A stretch of 64,000 nucleotides of DNA from Ctena decussata. Taxonomy: Eukaryota; Mollusca; Bivalvia; Lucinida; Lucinidae. The position numbers and the translations under genes were made by a program. Positions 1 through 10,575 of this stretch are shown one piece after another. Where the stretch lies: positions 30,649,899 to 30,713,898 of the forward strand of contig OZ022512.1 of assembly GCA_963989385.1 (NCBI GenBank), written 5' to 3'. The number at the start of each line of letters is the position of its first letter. Position 1 is the first letter of the stretch. The notes beneath the pieces were generated by a model. That model saw only the letters and a program-made list of their open reading frames with translations, had not been told where the DNA came from and made no database searches.

Positions 1-240
1 TTTTAAGTTCAAGCTGGCATAAATTTAATTAATAATTCAGAATTAATGTAAGTTCAAAAGTTTGCATATATGTATCGCGAATACCTATGTGTGACCTGAC
101 AGTGCGGCGGCGAACCAGGCTGATGCCGCTGAGCGCCTTTGCCTAAATTGGCATGCTCTCAGAGACATCTGCCTAACCCAGCTCACTGGCGTGATACACA
201 CACACTGTTCAGCCTATAATACACAAAATCACATAGAGTC

Positions 241-1260
241 TCAAGGCCTGTTATTAAAGTGTTTGAAAAGAATCTCAATAGACCTACAAAGTTTCTGTAG
301 CTTTACAACAGAGTTTAAACATAATAGTGCTTTAAACTTTTGAATATTCGGTCGTCTGTGAAAATATCTATCTATATACTTGCTCCTGTGTTCTGCAAAG
401 AAAGAGCAGATCAGCAGTTAGTGCAAGTCGTCGGCGATATCGTTTTTATCACACAAAGCGCATTTACGTTCAGCGAGCGGAATTCCCTCCCATCTACCCG
501 TTTCCACAGGGAAGCGATGGTTGGCTGGTCTAAACTTTACTAATGTTATATATTGTTTCGGAGGTAAAGTAAGAAAATAACGCTCAAGTTCGATGGTTTC
601 CTTAATAATTTATAATTGATGCTTTCGGATGAGTTTTCCAAACTGGCATTCCACTTTTGAAGATTTTGATCGATTAGTATTCGCTTTATGTAATTATTTA
701 GAATCTTATAATGCGATGGGTCCTGTGATAGCCAAATGTTGTATTTTCCAGTATCGATAAATATTTGCTTAATATAATTTATCCATTTAGACTGTAGGCC
801 AGGAGTATTATATAAAACATTATATAGTAAAGTTGACAGTTTATTATGTTTTCCCATAACCAAACGATTCCAGAAGCCCACCATCCTCGACTAAATAATA
901 ATTTCAATCGGATATCGTCCTAGTTCCGCGTATAGCATGTAATGTGGCGTGCTCTTTTGTGTTTTTGTTATTTTGCGTAAGAAAGAAGCATGTATCCTTT
1001 CAAGAATTTGCACATGTTCGAAACCCCAGATTTCAGAGGCATAAGTCATTATGGGTAAGACGGTATGGTCAAATAATTTCAATTGAAGGTCAACTGTGAG
1101 AGCAAGATTGTTTATTCGAGTGTATAACAGATGTAATGCTTTATGTGCTTGTTCTGCCATGTGTTTTCTTGCATTCAGAAAACTCCCGTTTCTAGTAAAA
1201 TAAATGCCTAAATATTTATATCTATCATTAATAAAGTAAAGGCTTTTTAAAATCTATTTG
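241..1260 (-). pseudogene. 3' fragment of a LINE ORF2 (reverse transcriptase C-terminal part), broken
   Basis: Read on the minus strand, the fragment matches the C-terminal third of the two longer LINE ORF2 proteins in this window. It begins near 1250 with the RT motif KYLGIYFTRNGSF (the others have FTYLGVTLSSNGKF), runs through a KLFDHTVLPIMTYASEIWGF block, and ends in the cysteine/histidine motif CALCDKNDIADDLH near 425-465. Its final in-frame stop is at 241-243. Three lesions are visible: an in-frame TAG at 891-893, a frame change near 605, and a TAA at 418-420 where homologues carry a tyrosine codon after the His. The endonuclease and the catalytic RT motifs are absent, so this is a dead 5'-truncated copy. 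It is more distant from the other two LINEs than they are from each other, so it represents a different subfamily. Confidence 0.85.
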
Positions 1261-1645
1261 AAACAAAGGATGACGTTTATCTAACAAACTGATAGAAACA
1301 CTGAACTTTGTGATGACCAAAGGAGAGCACAGCTCTCATTCCTTTATTTAAAAGTCACTGTATTTTGTCCTATAATCACTGCGTAACTGAAATATCGACC
1401 ACTAATGGCATCTCTAGCTAATGATGTTTTGAACAACTGGACCCAACATGTCTGCTGACAGCTGGGTTATTCTAAGCAACCTCCGCTTAAACCATGTCGT
1501 ACACCATTCATCACCGCGCATACAATCGCTTATACCAAAAAATATTAACGGCACTGTATTTTATAACGTCACTTCATGTTTGTTTACTGTTTATAGCACG
1601 AAACTGATAACGGATTAAGAATGTAGAACACAGAGAATACAGAAA
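1251..1645. other. intergenic, nothing recognised
   Basis: AT-rich sequence between the LINE fragment and the hairpin-bearing ORF. A short open stretch on the minus strand at about 1240-1300 could be more of the decayed LINE, but no conserved RT motif is visible in it. Confidence 0.4.
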
Positions 1646-1848
1646 ATGGGAATTCGTCATAACTTGATGTCACTTGACAGGACAGGCGAGAAGCATATAT
1701 ATATTCAATTTGCCGATCAGTTTCTGTCGCTGTTGATTGAGTCGGACGCTCTTCAGCAGACTTTGTTACGATCTCAAACTCTGCTGAAGAGCGTCCGACT
1801 CAATCAACAGCGACAGAAACTGATCGGCAAATTATCGAAAAACAAAAA
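1646..1848 (+). CDS. possible exon containing a long hairpin; unknown protein
   Basis: An open frame starts at ATG 1646 (context gaaaATGG, acceptable for initiation). It stays open for about 68 codons and runs into AAAAAGTGAGT, which is a good 5' splice-site match with GTGAGT starting at 1849. Without splicing the frame stops within a codon or two. The middle of the frame is the 54-bp inverted repeat described separately, so about half of the predicted peptide is encoded by a sequence and its own reverse complement. No domain is recognised. It may be a first coding exon, a hairpin-RNA precursor, or a chance ORF. The splice site is suggestive, not conclusive. Confidence 0.2.
1707..1833. repeat. 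perfect 54-bp inverted repeat with 19-nt loop
   Basis: Positions 1707-1760 are the exact reverse complement of 1780-1833, with no mismatch found by eye. The spacer is 1761-1779. Pairing stops abruptly at both ends (1706/1834 and 1761/1779). A transcript would fold into a hairpin of about 127 nt. It does not share sequence with the other inverted repeats in this window. Confidence 0.95.
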
Positions 1849-3648
1849 GTGAGTCAAGCCACAATGACAGACAGTGAGAATGTAGGGAAAGCAGAGTCAA
1901 CAGAAAATAAAACAACCTACGACAATTTGCTCCTACAGCCTGGGACGGCATTCTTATAGAAAAGAATTTGCTCCCTACGTCGGAGCAAATTCTTTCTTTG
2001 ATGAGTGCCATCCAATATGAATCAAATGAAGTGGAGGAACTTATTCATGCAAGTCTCTCCCATTCAATTCCACTCCGTTTCCTATGCTTATAATCATTGT
2101 CTCACTTGCATATTGCTAATTGACAAAGTCGGTTTGTTAAAGAAAAATGCTCATGTGAATTAAATTATATGCCGCACTTTCTTTCCCAAATGTATATGAT
2201 AAAGTTTATTTAAAAAAAAACCCACAAAATTTGCCTGTTTGAACAGAAAAGTTGTCACAAAATATGAAACAAAGAAAATAGCAACGGGGATAAAGAGATT
2301 AAACTTTACTCTAAGTCAAATCAGTTTAATTTAAACAAAGTAGATTCAGTTAATAACAATAAAAATGTGGCATGGTTGGTCGTTCACACGGGTAAAATTT
2401 ATTAGTCCAGGTAACTTTGACCAGAAAAGCATCTTTGGACAAAGTAACAGCAATTATTTCTATGCTTACATTACTAAAATTGGCAAGGATTCTTTATTAC
2501 ATTTTTCTTTGGCGAATAACTTCTACGTGTAAAAGCAAACTGTTGAGCAAACTTTCTTTGGTAAAATTGCTTTGACAAAAAACTTTGCCCGTGTAGAATG
2601 AGATGATCTTTCTTTTATGTCACATGCAGCATTCTGTCCACACACTCATCTTAAAACAAGTGCATAGATTTGTCTTTTAGATCTGTAGCGAATTGATAAC
2701 ATACAAATCATTTCAGGGTAAATAAAAGGCAATGACCAGGACTCGACACAACCGTGTAGCTTATCCTGTCATAAACACAAAACGGGAAAGAAAGAAATGA
2801 AAAATAATTACTGCACACAAAGCAAAACAAGACAAACGAAAACCCACGAGGTTAGTTAACTCTTTGTCGTAAGATGTCCGTGGGCTGTTCTAATTAATGT
2901 GCAAACAGGCAGACCAATGACAGCCACACCAGAAACACCGCATTGGCACAGTCAGTTATATTCTAATATCCTCATGTCCTGTTTCTAACCTAGGTGAAAG
3001 AAAAATTTTACTACTCACTTTGACCCTTTCAACTTTGACCCTTTCATCCATAAAATTCGAAATCTAGTATTTGAAAAAAGGAATATTTGAAATAAACTTT
3101 AAGACATGACTGAAATATTTTTACTAGGACGTTAAACCACAAGTCACTAAAAACTTGACACTAGGTCACACACCATAAGGGGAACCATAGATATTCAGTT
3201 AAGGTGACTGGATACACCGGTATGTTTTTCTGTCATTTTTACAAAGGGAGGTAAATATTTAATGACTTTCTAATTGCTTCCCTTGTGGATGAAGCCCTCC
3301 AAAAAGGAGGGACGGATCTACTCTTAGAGGAAAAAATTGTTTCTAGAGGGGCATATGTTTTCCTGTAAGAGTTGACCCTATTCAGAAAAGATGGAAAACT
3401 GAAATGACAGACTTGCGTACACTGAAGTGTCCCCATTCACCTTAAGGTGGCTCATAATAGCTGTGTTGACTTGATCTGCACCGTTTGTAAAGGTTTGTAA
3501 GCATTTTGAATTATTAAAAAGCTATTTCACGTTAAAATGGGTTATATCTGTTAACAGCGAAGACTGAAACAAGCCTATGAGTCCATGCAGTTTTGCAACT
3601 AGCCTTCATTTTGCCCATACAGGGCTATCAGGATCAAACATGGTATGT
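1849..3648. other. intergenic; one short hairpin motif, otherwise nothing recognised
   Basis: This stretch contains the 14-bp hairpin at 1961-1995 and a possible small inverted-repeat element at about 3199-3455, whose ends carry TTAAGGTG and CACCTTAA. A phrase like a SINE 3' end (aggacgttaaaccac) occurs near 3126. No coding sequence is supported. Confidence 0.4.
1961..1995. repeat. short hairpin AAAGAATTTGCTCC / GGAGCAAATTCTTT
   Basis: Two 14-bp arms pair perfectly around a 7-nt loop (CTACGTC). Related versions occur at 60776-60805 and, more degenerate, at 58944-58977. This looks like a small dispersed repeat and not a one-off. Confidence 0.7.
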
Positions 3649-3714
3649 GCGAACAACAAAGGCTCTGACCAGACTGCGCGGATGCACAGGCTGGTCTGAT
3701 CCTTTGCTGTTCGC
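3649..3714. repeat. palindromic repeat with GCGAAC/GTTCGC ends
   Basis: The left side, starting GCGAACAACAAAGG, pairs with the right side ending CCTTTGCTGTTCGC, and inner ACCAGAC pairs with GGTCTG-type sequence. Its architecture resembles the other compact palindromes listed here (19631, 24009, 31057, 56841), but the sequence is distinct. Confidence 0.6.
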
Positions 3715-3813
3715 TAATGCATGAAGCACCTTTTACGTGTCGTGACTAAGTTTTGTTCTGCACCTACAGTTAACTAAATGTTCTGTTGTAGTAACGGGTT
3801 TGAATTATCAAAG

Positions 3814-3819
3814 TTTATT
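3814..3819 (-). terminator. candidate poly(A) signal of the B-box gene
   Basis: AATAAA on the minus strand lies 24 nt beyond the stop codon of the B-box gene. The position is unusually close to the stop but workable. In an AT-rich genome a chance hexamer is possible. Confidence 0.4.
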
Positions 3820-3842
3820 TACAAATAAGAACAGTAGAATAT

Positions 3843-5576
3843 CTACTTTGCCATTTTGACTAAAAACACTTTATCATGATTATAACATCCTACCACAAGC
3901 GTATCATCACTGTCCCTGTAAGCCACGGAGTAAGGCTGCTTTAGAAGATCACTAGAGGACAGAAGAGTCAGAGTCTCATGCTTTCTACCATCTGCTGTAA
4001 TCACTTGTACAGTACAAGAGCTTTGTTCACAGACAAAGACGTTGTCTTCAGCATCAACGAACAACCCATTTAGCCATTGTAAGTTGCCATGTTTGTACTG
4101 ATAGATAATGATTCCATCGCCTGTTATACAGGTTACGAATGCTGTATTCCAATCAGAGATGAAGATCTTCCTACCAGACTGACTAACAGTGATGTAGGAT
4201 GGACGAGTGAACATGAATGATCCGTCTGGCTTGATACCAAGTCGTCGTTTTATATTCCCATTCAGCTCCAGTATTCGAACTTCACCTTTGCCTGGGTTAT
4301 CATGACAGGTGGTGAAGATTTCATTACCGGACACCTCAATGCCCCAGCATTTCTTGTCAAGCCGAATAATGCGCCCAGCCTTCTTTTGTGGGAGCACCTG
4401 TGTGTACTGAAGCTGCATTTTCTTAGGTAAAGTAACAATAACATTATTGTCGTCAATAACTGAGACGTCCCATGGCTGATCAGATAATGTCAAAGTTTCC
4501 TGAAGTACCGGGCTCGTGTTCATCATTTTGAGTTTCTTATTGCTATAATCACACAATACAATGTGACCACTGGGCATAACTGTACAGCCACTTATCCACG
4601 GATCGTTGACATCGTCACCTGATTTAACATTTACTTCTCTCTGTGACTCTATTTTCCTGCCAACCAGTAGCTTTTTCTTTAAATTGGGGGTACTATTATC
4701 TGATCGTCTCAGGCTCCCAAACGCTTTAATGCTTGTTTGAATGTCAGCAAGTGTCTTGTTTCTCTCGAATGATAATGTTGGTTTTATTACATCATTGTCA
4801 AGGTCCTTTAATCTACTTTCATAAACCTGAAGACGTTTTGAGACCTGTAGATCTGATGTTAACATCACTGATTTTCTGCCATCTTCTTTAGCATTTTCAA
4901 GCAGCGTGTACTCTGAGTCAAGCATCTGTAATGCAGCCGTCAAAGTTGAAATATGCTGGTTGAGTTGTTTTTGTTGGTCTTCTTCAGACTTGTCCAAATC
5001 TTTGAGCAAATCTTTTTCAAGTTTATCTAAGAATGTATTGAGCTCCTTCCGGAACACTTGGATTTCTTTTCTGCATGCTTCTTTTGAAAGGTTTAGTACC
5101 TTAATGGAATCAGTGCTTTCTTTCTTCATTTTGTCAAATTTGTCTTTGAGTAATTTTGTTTTTGATAAAACTGAATTAAACATTACAGTAGTGTAGCTCG
5201 AACTTTTCTCTTGAAAACGGACAGTTTTACATTTGTGATGCTTTATGCTTCTGCACGGACTGCACATTACATCCTCGTGATTCTCACAGTAAAATTCAAG
5301 TTCCTTGTTCGTGTTACAGCCACAGTAAAGGTCAGACACTTGACTTACCGAACTTTTAGCTGCCAGGTGTTTGCTGTCAGAGATTACCTTATGGTTCTTA
5401 CTTACAGGCAGTTTTCTATGGAAGTCCTTGCACTGGTTACACAGATACACTCCACAGTCGACACAATATTGACTGGCTCCCTTTTCAATGTTGTCTTCTT
5501 TACAAGGCCCACAGGTGTTGTCGAACATTTCATCCGAAGCTCCTTGTATGGATTTTGAACCATCTACGGACGCCAT
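3843..5576 (-). CDS. RING-less TRIM-like protein: two B-boxes, coiled coil, beta-propeller
   Basis: The 577-residue protein starts at ATG 5574-5576, in a strong context (G at -3, G at +4). A longer reading to 5618 would need a GTG start inside what looks like intron. B-box 1 spans about residues 22-62 (CGPC, CVDC, CNQC, then two His). B-box 2 spans about 85-118 (CGC, C, H, CSPC, HH, C). A long Lys/Glu/Leu-rich helical region at about 130-250 reads as a coiled coil. Residues from about 310 to the end form blade-like repeats with NHL-type phrases such as WISGCTVMPSGHIVLCDYSN and NGLFVDAEDNVFVCE. There is no RING, so E3 ligase activity is not predicted. Proteins of this layout (TRIM2/3/56/71-like annotations) are numerous in bivalves, and innate-immune or RNA/protein scaffold roles are proposed for the family; the role of this one is unknown. 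The whole coding region is one open exon without visible lesions. Confidence 0.9.
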   Translation of the reverse strand: MASVDGSKSIQGASDEMFDNTCGPCKEDNIEKGASQYCVDCGVYLCNQCKDFHRKLPVSKNHKVISDSKHLAAKSSVSQVSDLYCGCNTNKELEFYCENHEDVMCSPCRSIKHHKCKTVRFQEKSSSYTTVMFNSVLSKTKLLKDKFDKMKKESTDSIKVLNLSKEACRKEIQVFRKELNTFLDKLEKDLLKDLDKSEEDQQKQLNQHISTLTAALQMLDSEYTLLENAKEDGRKSVMLTSDLQVSKRLQVYESRLKDLDNDVIKPTLSFERNKTLADIQTSIKAFGSLRRSDNSTPNLKKKLLVGRKIESQREVNVKSGDDVNDPWISGCTVMPSGHIVLCDYSNKKLKMMNTSPVLQETLTLSDQPWDVSVIDDNNVIVTLPKKMQLQYTQVLPQKKAGRIIRLDKKCWGIEVSGNEIFTTCHDNPGKGEVRILELNGNIKRRLGIKPDGSFMFTRPSYITVSQSGRKIFISDWNTAFVTCITGDGIIIYQYKHGNLQWLNGLFVDAEDNVFVCEQSSCTVQVITADGRKHETLTLLSSSDLLKQPYSVAYRDSDDTLVVGCYNHDKVFLVKMAK

Positions 5577-5615
5577 TTCGAATATATTTAACGTTATCTG
5601 TAAAGATATAAGATA
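5577..5615 (-). promoter_or_regulatory. probable 3' splice site and 5'UTR start of the B-box gene
   Basis: Reading towards the gene on the minus strand, TATATCTTTACAG (AG at about 5594-5595) precedes a short leader ATAACGTTAAATATATTC and then the ATG. This pyrimidine-rich tract plus CAG suggests the coding exon follows a 5'UTR intron, a common arrangement for this gene type. The first exon was not located. Confidence 0.5.
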
Positions 5616-5619
5616 CACA

Positions 5620-6160
5620 TGTGTTTAAGGAACAAAGTATGTTACTCTTGACAGGCAATGAATAAGCACCTAGCACCAAACTCGAAAACTATACCCCGTC
5701 AGATGTTTTCAAAGATTTGAAGAGTATTATTCATCAAGTTTTCACTAGGGTAGAAGCTTCCTAGAAAAGTTTGACACAGTTACTTAATTCAATTATGCTG
5801 TCATCACGATAACTATATAACTATATTTCATCCATAGAATTTAATATTTGCTGTCCCAGTGTGTATGATTACGTGGTAATTTAACGTCACGCAAAATGCC
5901 GGAAATTCCAGCAAACCGACCCGCTTCGTGGCAATTTTTTTCAAGACAGTTACATTATTTCCGAATGCTTTCTTATAGATTATAACGACGCGTAGTCCAG
6001 AGTGATTTCAGACGGTATACTTACTACTGGTTTTACTGACAGTTTAGATGTTTTTGTGTTAAATCCTCTTCCAATTTCGGAGCTACAACAATATTTTCGG
6101 AGATCTAGAGCATCAAGGCCTAGAGTCTACTTTTGGTTTCGGGTTTCGGAGGAAAATTAA
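5620..6160. other. upstream flank of the B-box gene
   Basis: If the gene has a 5'UTR intron, this stretch probably contains it. A CRE-like AACGTCACGC occurs near 5882-5892. No further exon or core promoter can be assigned. Confidence 0.3.
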
Positions 6161-6392
6161 CAAGAGCTGTCGCCTGACAGCATAGCTCGCCTGAATAGGT
6201 GCTTGCCCATCACACAGTCACTTTGGAGGTGTGGACTTCTATGCATGAAACTTCAGGCAAGCATGTCCATAATGACAACACATTTATAAACAAAAGCTAT
6301 CTAAGAAATGAGTCTTAAAATAAAATTAAAATAAAAAAATCCACATAAAATTTCAAAGTCCATGAGCTTGAGGTCACAGAACTAAGCGGTAG

Positions 6393-6419
6393 GGGTGGGG
6401 GTGGGGGGGGGGGGGGGGG
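6393..6419 (+). repeat. G-run, possible G-quadruplex
   Basis: GGGG and GGGGG blocks lead into an unbroken G tract of about 18. Similar G-rich runs occur at about 7890-7917, 52571-52600 and 63863-63897. The homopolymer length may be unreliable in the assembly. Confidence 0.7.
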
Positions 6420-7231
6420 CTAGGATGTAACAAAACCTTGAGCCATTATCTAACATCAGTCCAAGTATTATTATCAACTGAATCCATCATGACACTGTGA
6501 AATTATGTCTTCATAAATATAAAACTTTAACCAAAATCTTTAAGACAAAATTATAAGTCGATGACCTTTACTTCAAGGTCATCCAGTGGGGTAAGTATAT
6601 AGTGTTTTGTAAAAACTCAAAAAAGTGTCTAACATCAGTTCAAGTGTAAACCAAATCTCTGCCAAGCATTATGAATCAGTATGCAATTAGAAAACTTTAA
6701 TAAAGAACAAATTTCCAAAGTCCGTGACCTTGACATCAAGGTCAATCTGCGGGGTTGGGGTAGTACTCGGCAAAACCTTGGACTAATATCTAACTAAAGT
6801 GCAAATATAAAAAGAATTCATCACTGGGTTCAGGAGATATGTGTCTTTAAAAGACTTTAACCAAAACATCCAATCAATTTAAAGACAATTTTCTAAGTCC
6901 ATGACCTTGACATCAAGGTCACTGAGGGGGGTGGGGGTAGTACCTTGTAAAACTTTGGACCAATATCTAACTACAGTGCAAGTATCAAAGGAATCCATCC
7001 ATGGGTTAAGGAGATATTGGGCTTTATAAAACTTTAACCAAAACATCCAGTCCAAAAATACTCTCAATTTTCTAAGTCCATGATCTTGACATCAAGGTCA
7101 TGGAGTGGGACGGGGGTGGTACCCTGTTAAACTTTGGACCAATATCTACCTACAGTGCAAGTATCAAAAGAATCCATCCATGGGTTAAGGAGATATAGGT
7201 CTTTAAAAAACTTTAACCAAAACATCCAATC

Positions 7232-7312
7232 CGGACGCCGACGCTGACGCTGACGCTGACGCGGACCCGGACGCAGACGCGGACACGGACGCGGACGCTG
7301 ACGCCGACGCCG
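7232..7312 (+). repeat. GACGCN hexanucleotide minisatellite
   Basis: About 13 copies of GACGCN or GGACNC variants form the GC-rich end of the preceding tandem-repeat element. The Arg/Pro-rich reading frame through it on the minus strand is a by-product. Confidence 0.85.
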
Positions 7313-7360
7313 GGGTGACAACAATAGCTCTTCCTGAACTTTCGTTTAGGCGAGCTAAAA

Positions 7361-8990
7361 ACGAAAAAACTAAAAAAAAAAAAACTGCGATATAATTACG
7401 AATATTTACTTAAAGTATTTATGATTACCATTCTGTGTGCTTCATTTCGGTTTCCTCATATCAGTGATGTAAGTAAACGACGTAAATCGTGATCAGCCAC
7501 CATCTGATTTATATAGGATGGTCTAAGACGCCCATAGCTAAACATGCTAAAAGAATGTTTAAAGCAATATATTAAAACATACACGAATGTCTTAAGATGA
7601 ATTGGTACAATTTCAACGAACGCCACTGCCATTTTCAAATTGACATGGCGCCTATTCAAGGGAAGAATTGCTCCCCCTAGGGATGTGCCTGTACACCTTA
7701 AGGTATCATAATATATACTGGCAAAGTTGACTGGCAAACTTATGTGATTATGGAAATAGATCTTACTGAATTTGCTTTCAATTTTACAATAGCTCGAAAC
7801 CGTTCTCTCTAAATTGCTTTTTGGCATTTTCAGTACAGTCTGTGAAATTTCTTAACCAAATTTCTAGTGCAATTTTTGTGAGGATGAATGTGGGGTGGGG
7901 TGGGGTAGGGGATGGTCCTTTTGGGAATATGTTTCACCTGGAATAAAAAAGATTATTACCTGTATTACTGCCCTAATGGTTCTTTAAGCAAATTTTACGG
8001 ACTGAAAAATTCCACTAACATATCATTCCCAAGACCAAGAATGATTTTGAAATTATTAGTTCTAATCCCTTTCAAAGCAGGGGACAGACATTAGTTCTTT
8101 TTGCCTGTTTCGATTTTGTCGCACATCTTTAAATACTCTAAGTAGTTAGATACAATCATTAGTTTGAATAGGATGCAAAAATTTCTTTCTATAATGCAGC
8201 ACAAGGACCTTGTTTGGGGTACTATGACGGTCCACCCGCAGTAGCAATGGTCCAATTCCATTCGGGGTAATATGTGGTCTACCATGACATTAAAGCTAAA
8301 CCTTATCGTGTAAGTCAATAATGTCGTGTTTCTTAGAAATACTGCTAACTTTCCTGTTTGGTTTTTTTTTCATAAGAAACTTTTGCTTTTACTTAAGCAA
8401 TCTATATTCCCTAAAATTATCTCAGATTTATCAGGAGACTGTTTGCTGTTTTCTTTCCTTTTCTTTCTTTCTTTCTTTCTTTCTTTCTTTCAAGAAGTAA
8501 CGATTCCCCCAAATTACCGTAAATCTTTGAGACGATTTTTCTGTTTTCTTTTTCGAGGCGCAGCCTCGTATAATTTCGATATTGTTCCACATTTCACAAG
8601 ATTGCCTTGGTCAAATAACGCGTATAACATAAACAATATAACAAAACACACTTCCATTTAATTTGCGCCGATTATCTTTTTTAAGATTTTTCTTGTTCTT
8701 CTTGAAATATATTTTGTAACTGACACTGAAATTCTCGCCCTTTACAAGATTCTGGAGAGATAAATACATAGTCAGATTCTTTACATCGTACACAAATACT
8801 TCATCGTGTATATCTGTCAGAAATAGTTGCAAGAGTAGCAAGAAATTAAAAAAGTATAACGTTTAGCCTCCATGACGGCCAATTCGAAAACTTTATAGGC
8901 GTTGCCCAAAACCACTGGTTCGGTTTGTCCTTTAACAGTTAACAGTTAATGAGAATTTGACGACTGGTTTATGCTATTTGAGGTTTGGCA
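7361..8990. other. intergenic; TTTC microsatellite, no gene recognised
   Basis: Contains a GGGGT-type run (7890-7917) and a TTTC microsatellite (about 8455-8491). Several short ORFs lie on both strands, but none has recognisable domains or a consistent composition. Confidence 0.4.
8455..8491 (+). repeat. TTTC microsatellite
   Basis: About nine copies of the tetranucleotide TTTC, slightly interrupted at the left end. Confidence 0.9.
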
Positions 8991-10296
8991 TAACCACGCC
9001 TACCAATCGCTCTCATGCGAAACCACGGTTCAGAACGCCAATCCATGAGAGGAGTTTCCGATTTTGCAGGAGGGGAGCCGAAATCGTAAACAAATTTGAC
9101 ATCGGCACAAGGTTTGAGGTATTTATTTTCTCTGAAAACTATTTTTGCAAAATATAAGAATGCTATTTTGTCACATATAGATTGTTCCTTCGGCACATGA
9201 AAGGATTAGGTACATGGTTTTGCATTTTTCCAGATATGCATTTAGTACGGCGGAGCATGTGTTCAAGGTCAGTCTCGGCGATATATACATGTAGGGAAAA
9301 GTCGCATTCTTTTGCTTCATTTTGAGTCTCTGACCTTGGCAGTTGTGAAGAAGTATACAGAACTACTGTGTGCGTGACTCCAAACGTTGAAAGTAAGCTT
9401 TCCATGATAGTCAGGTTAGAATTTAGAAAATATACGCAAAACATTTGGCATTGTCAGCCCGGTTCCGCATGAGATAATAGAAAATATAAGGAATTTTTAT
9501 CAAACACAAAAACAGCTTCTGAACAATAATAGGATCAAAACTAAAGTGACCTCTGTGATAATTCATTATTTTAACATTGCAGATGACTTTCAAGCTGTTT
9601 TTATTCCCCGTTTGTCTTTTAAGGCCTTTTGCAAACCCTCTTTCAAACCTTCTTGCATGCCTTAAAAACAGACGAACGGGGATTAGAACAGGCAGACAGT
9701 CATCTGCAATGTATAAAAAATGATTTATTCCAGAGTTCATGTTAGTTTTGATCCAGTATTATTGTTCAGAAGCTGTTTTTGTGTTTGATAAAAATTCCTT
9801 ATATTTTCTATAATCTCATGCGGAACCGGGCTGACGATGCCAAGTTTTTGCATATATTTTCTAAATTCTAAACTATCCATCACGGAAAGCTTACTTCCAA
9901 CCTTTGTATTCACGCACACAGTAGTTCTGTTCACTTCTTTGCGAATGACAAGGTCAGAGACTCAAAAACAAGCAAGAGAATGCGACTTTTCCCTACATGT
10001 ATATATCGCCGAGATTGACCTTGAACACATGCTCCGCCGTACTAAATGCATATCTGGAAAAATACAAGACCATGTGCCTAATCCTTTCATGTGCTGAAGA
10101 AACAATCTATATGTGACAAAATAGCATTCTTATATTTTGCATAAATAGTTTCCAAAGAAAATAAATACCCCAAATCTTGTGCCGATGTCAAATTTATTTA
10201 CGATTTCGGCTCCCCTCCTGCAAAACCGGAAACTCCTCTCATGGATTGACGTTCTGAACCGTGGTTTCGCATGAGAGCGATTGGTAGGCGTGATAA
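8991..10296. repeat. 1.3-kb inverted repeat (large palindrome)
   Basis: The left arm, about 8991-9625, is the reverse complement of the right arm, about 9659-10296, around a spacer of about 33 bp. Arms align end to end with scattered substitutions and small gaps, roughly 90% identical by eye. Examples are the cacgcctaccaatcgctc start of the left arm against the matching end of the right arm, and the central CCCCGTTTGTCT against AGACGAACGGGG. Divergence between arms argues against a pure assembly artefact. The interior contains an ORF that is better preserved in the right arm. Confidence 0.9.
9737..9961 (-). pseudogene. open reading frame in right arm of palindrome, possible exon remnant
   Basis: On the minus strand the frame is open for about 74 codons, from just after a TGA near 9961 to a stop at 9737. 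It encodes a protein-like sequence including MDSLEFRKYMQKLG and HEIIENIRNFYQTQKQLL. The left arm carries the matching sequence on the plus strand (about 9330-9535), but there it is frameshifted and stopped. Composition looks more like protein than noise, and one arm staying open is interesting. No family is recognised and no ATG lies at the start, so an exon remnant or chance are both possible. Confidence 0.25.
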
Positions 10297-10338
10297 CGAT
10301 CTATCAAAAATGCCTAAATGGAAACAAAGAACATAACG

Positions 10339-10575
10339 GAGTCGCGACACGACAAACCAACAAAGTGGTATTTGCGCCGAGCGAACACTCAGATCAACCT
10401 GGGCATTCGCCCAGTCTGGTCAGAGTCTTCGCTGTCCGCAAGGGGGTAGCTTAGACCCTTAGCTACCCTTTAAGCACATTGTAAAGACTCTGATAATACC
10501 GGGCGGATGCCCAAACTGATCTAAGTCTTCGCGTGGTGCACACGCCACTATGTTGGTTTTGTCGTGTCGCGGCTC
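10339..10575. mobile_element. foldback (MITE-like) element, copy 1
   Basis: Begins GAGTCGCGACACGACAAA and ends with the near reverse complement TTTTGTCGTGTCGCGGCTC, giving ~30-bp terminal inverted repeats. Internal sub-hairpins include CCTGGGCATTCGCCCAG. It has no coding capacity. Two more copies are at 20852-21281 and 23696-23914. Confidence 0.8.

Larger units (their letters stand above)
6161..7360. repeat. tandem-repeat element, ~180-bp units, with AGCTCGCCT / AGGCGAGCT ends
   Basis: About five diverged units of ~180 bp are spaced by their TTGACATCAAGGTC words near 6363, 6550, 6723, 6902 and 7080. Each unit repeats phrases such as TTTGGACCAATATCTAAC and CCATCCATGGGTTAAGGAG. The left end carries AGCTCGCCT (6184-6192) and the right end its reverse complement (7348-7356). 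A hexanucleotide (GACGCN) run occupies about 7232-7312. A related array with the same right-end word is at 52350-53800. This looks like a dispersed mobile or minisatellite-bearing element, not a gene. Confidence 0.8.

Noticed and set aside
5577..5618. Longer N-terminus of the B-box protein (14 extra residues)
   Set aside because: It would start at GTG and run through a pyrimidine-AG acceptor. The ATG at 5576 has a strong context.
7127..7324. Arg/Pro-rich ORF
   Set aside because: It is a by-product of the GACGCN hexanucleotide run.
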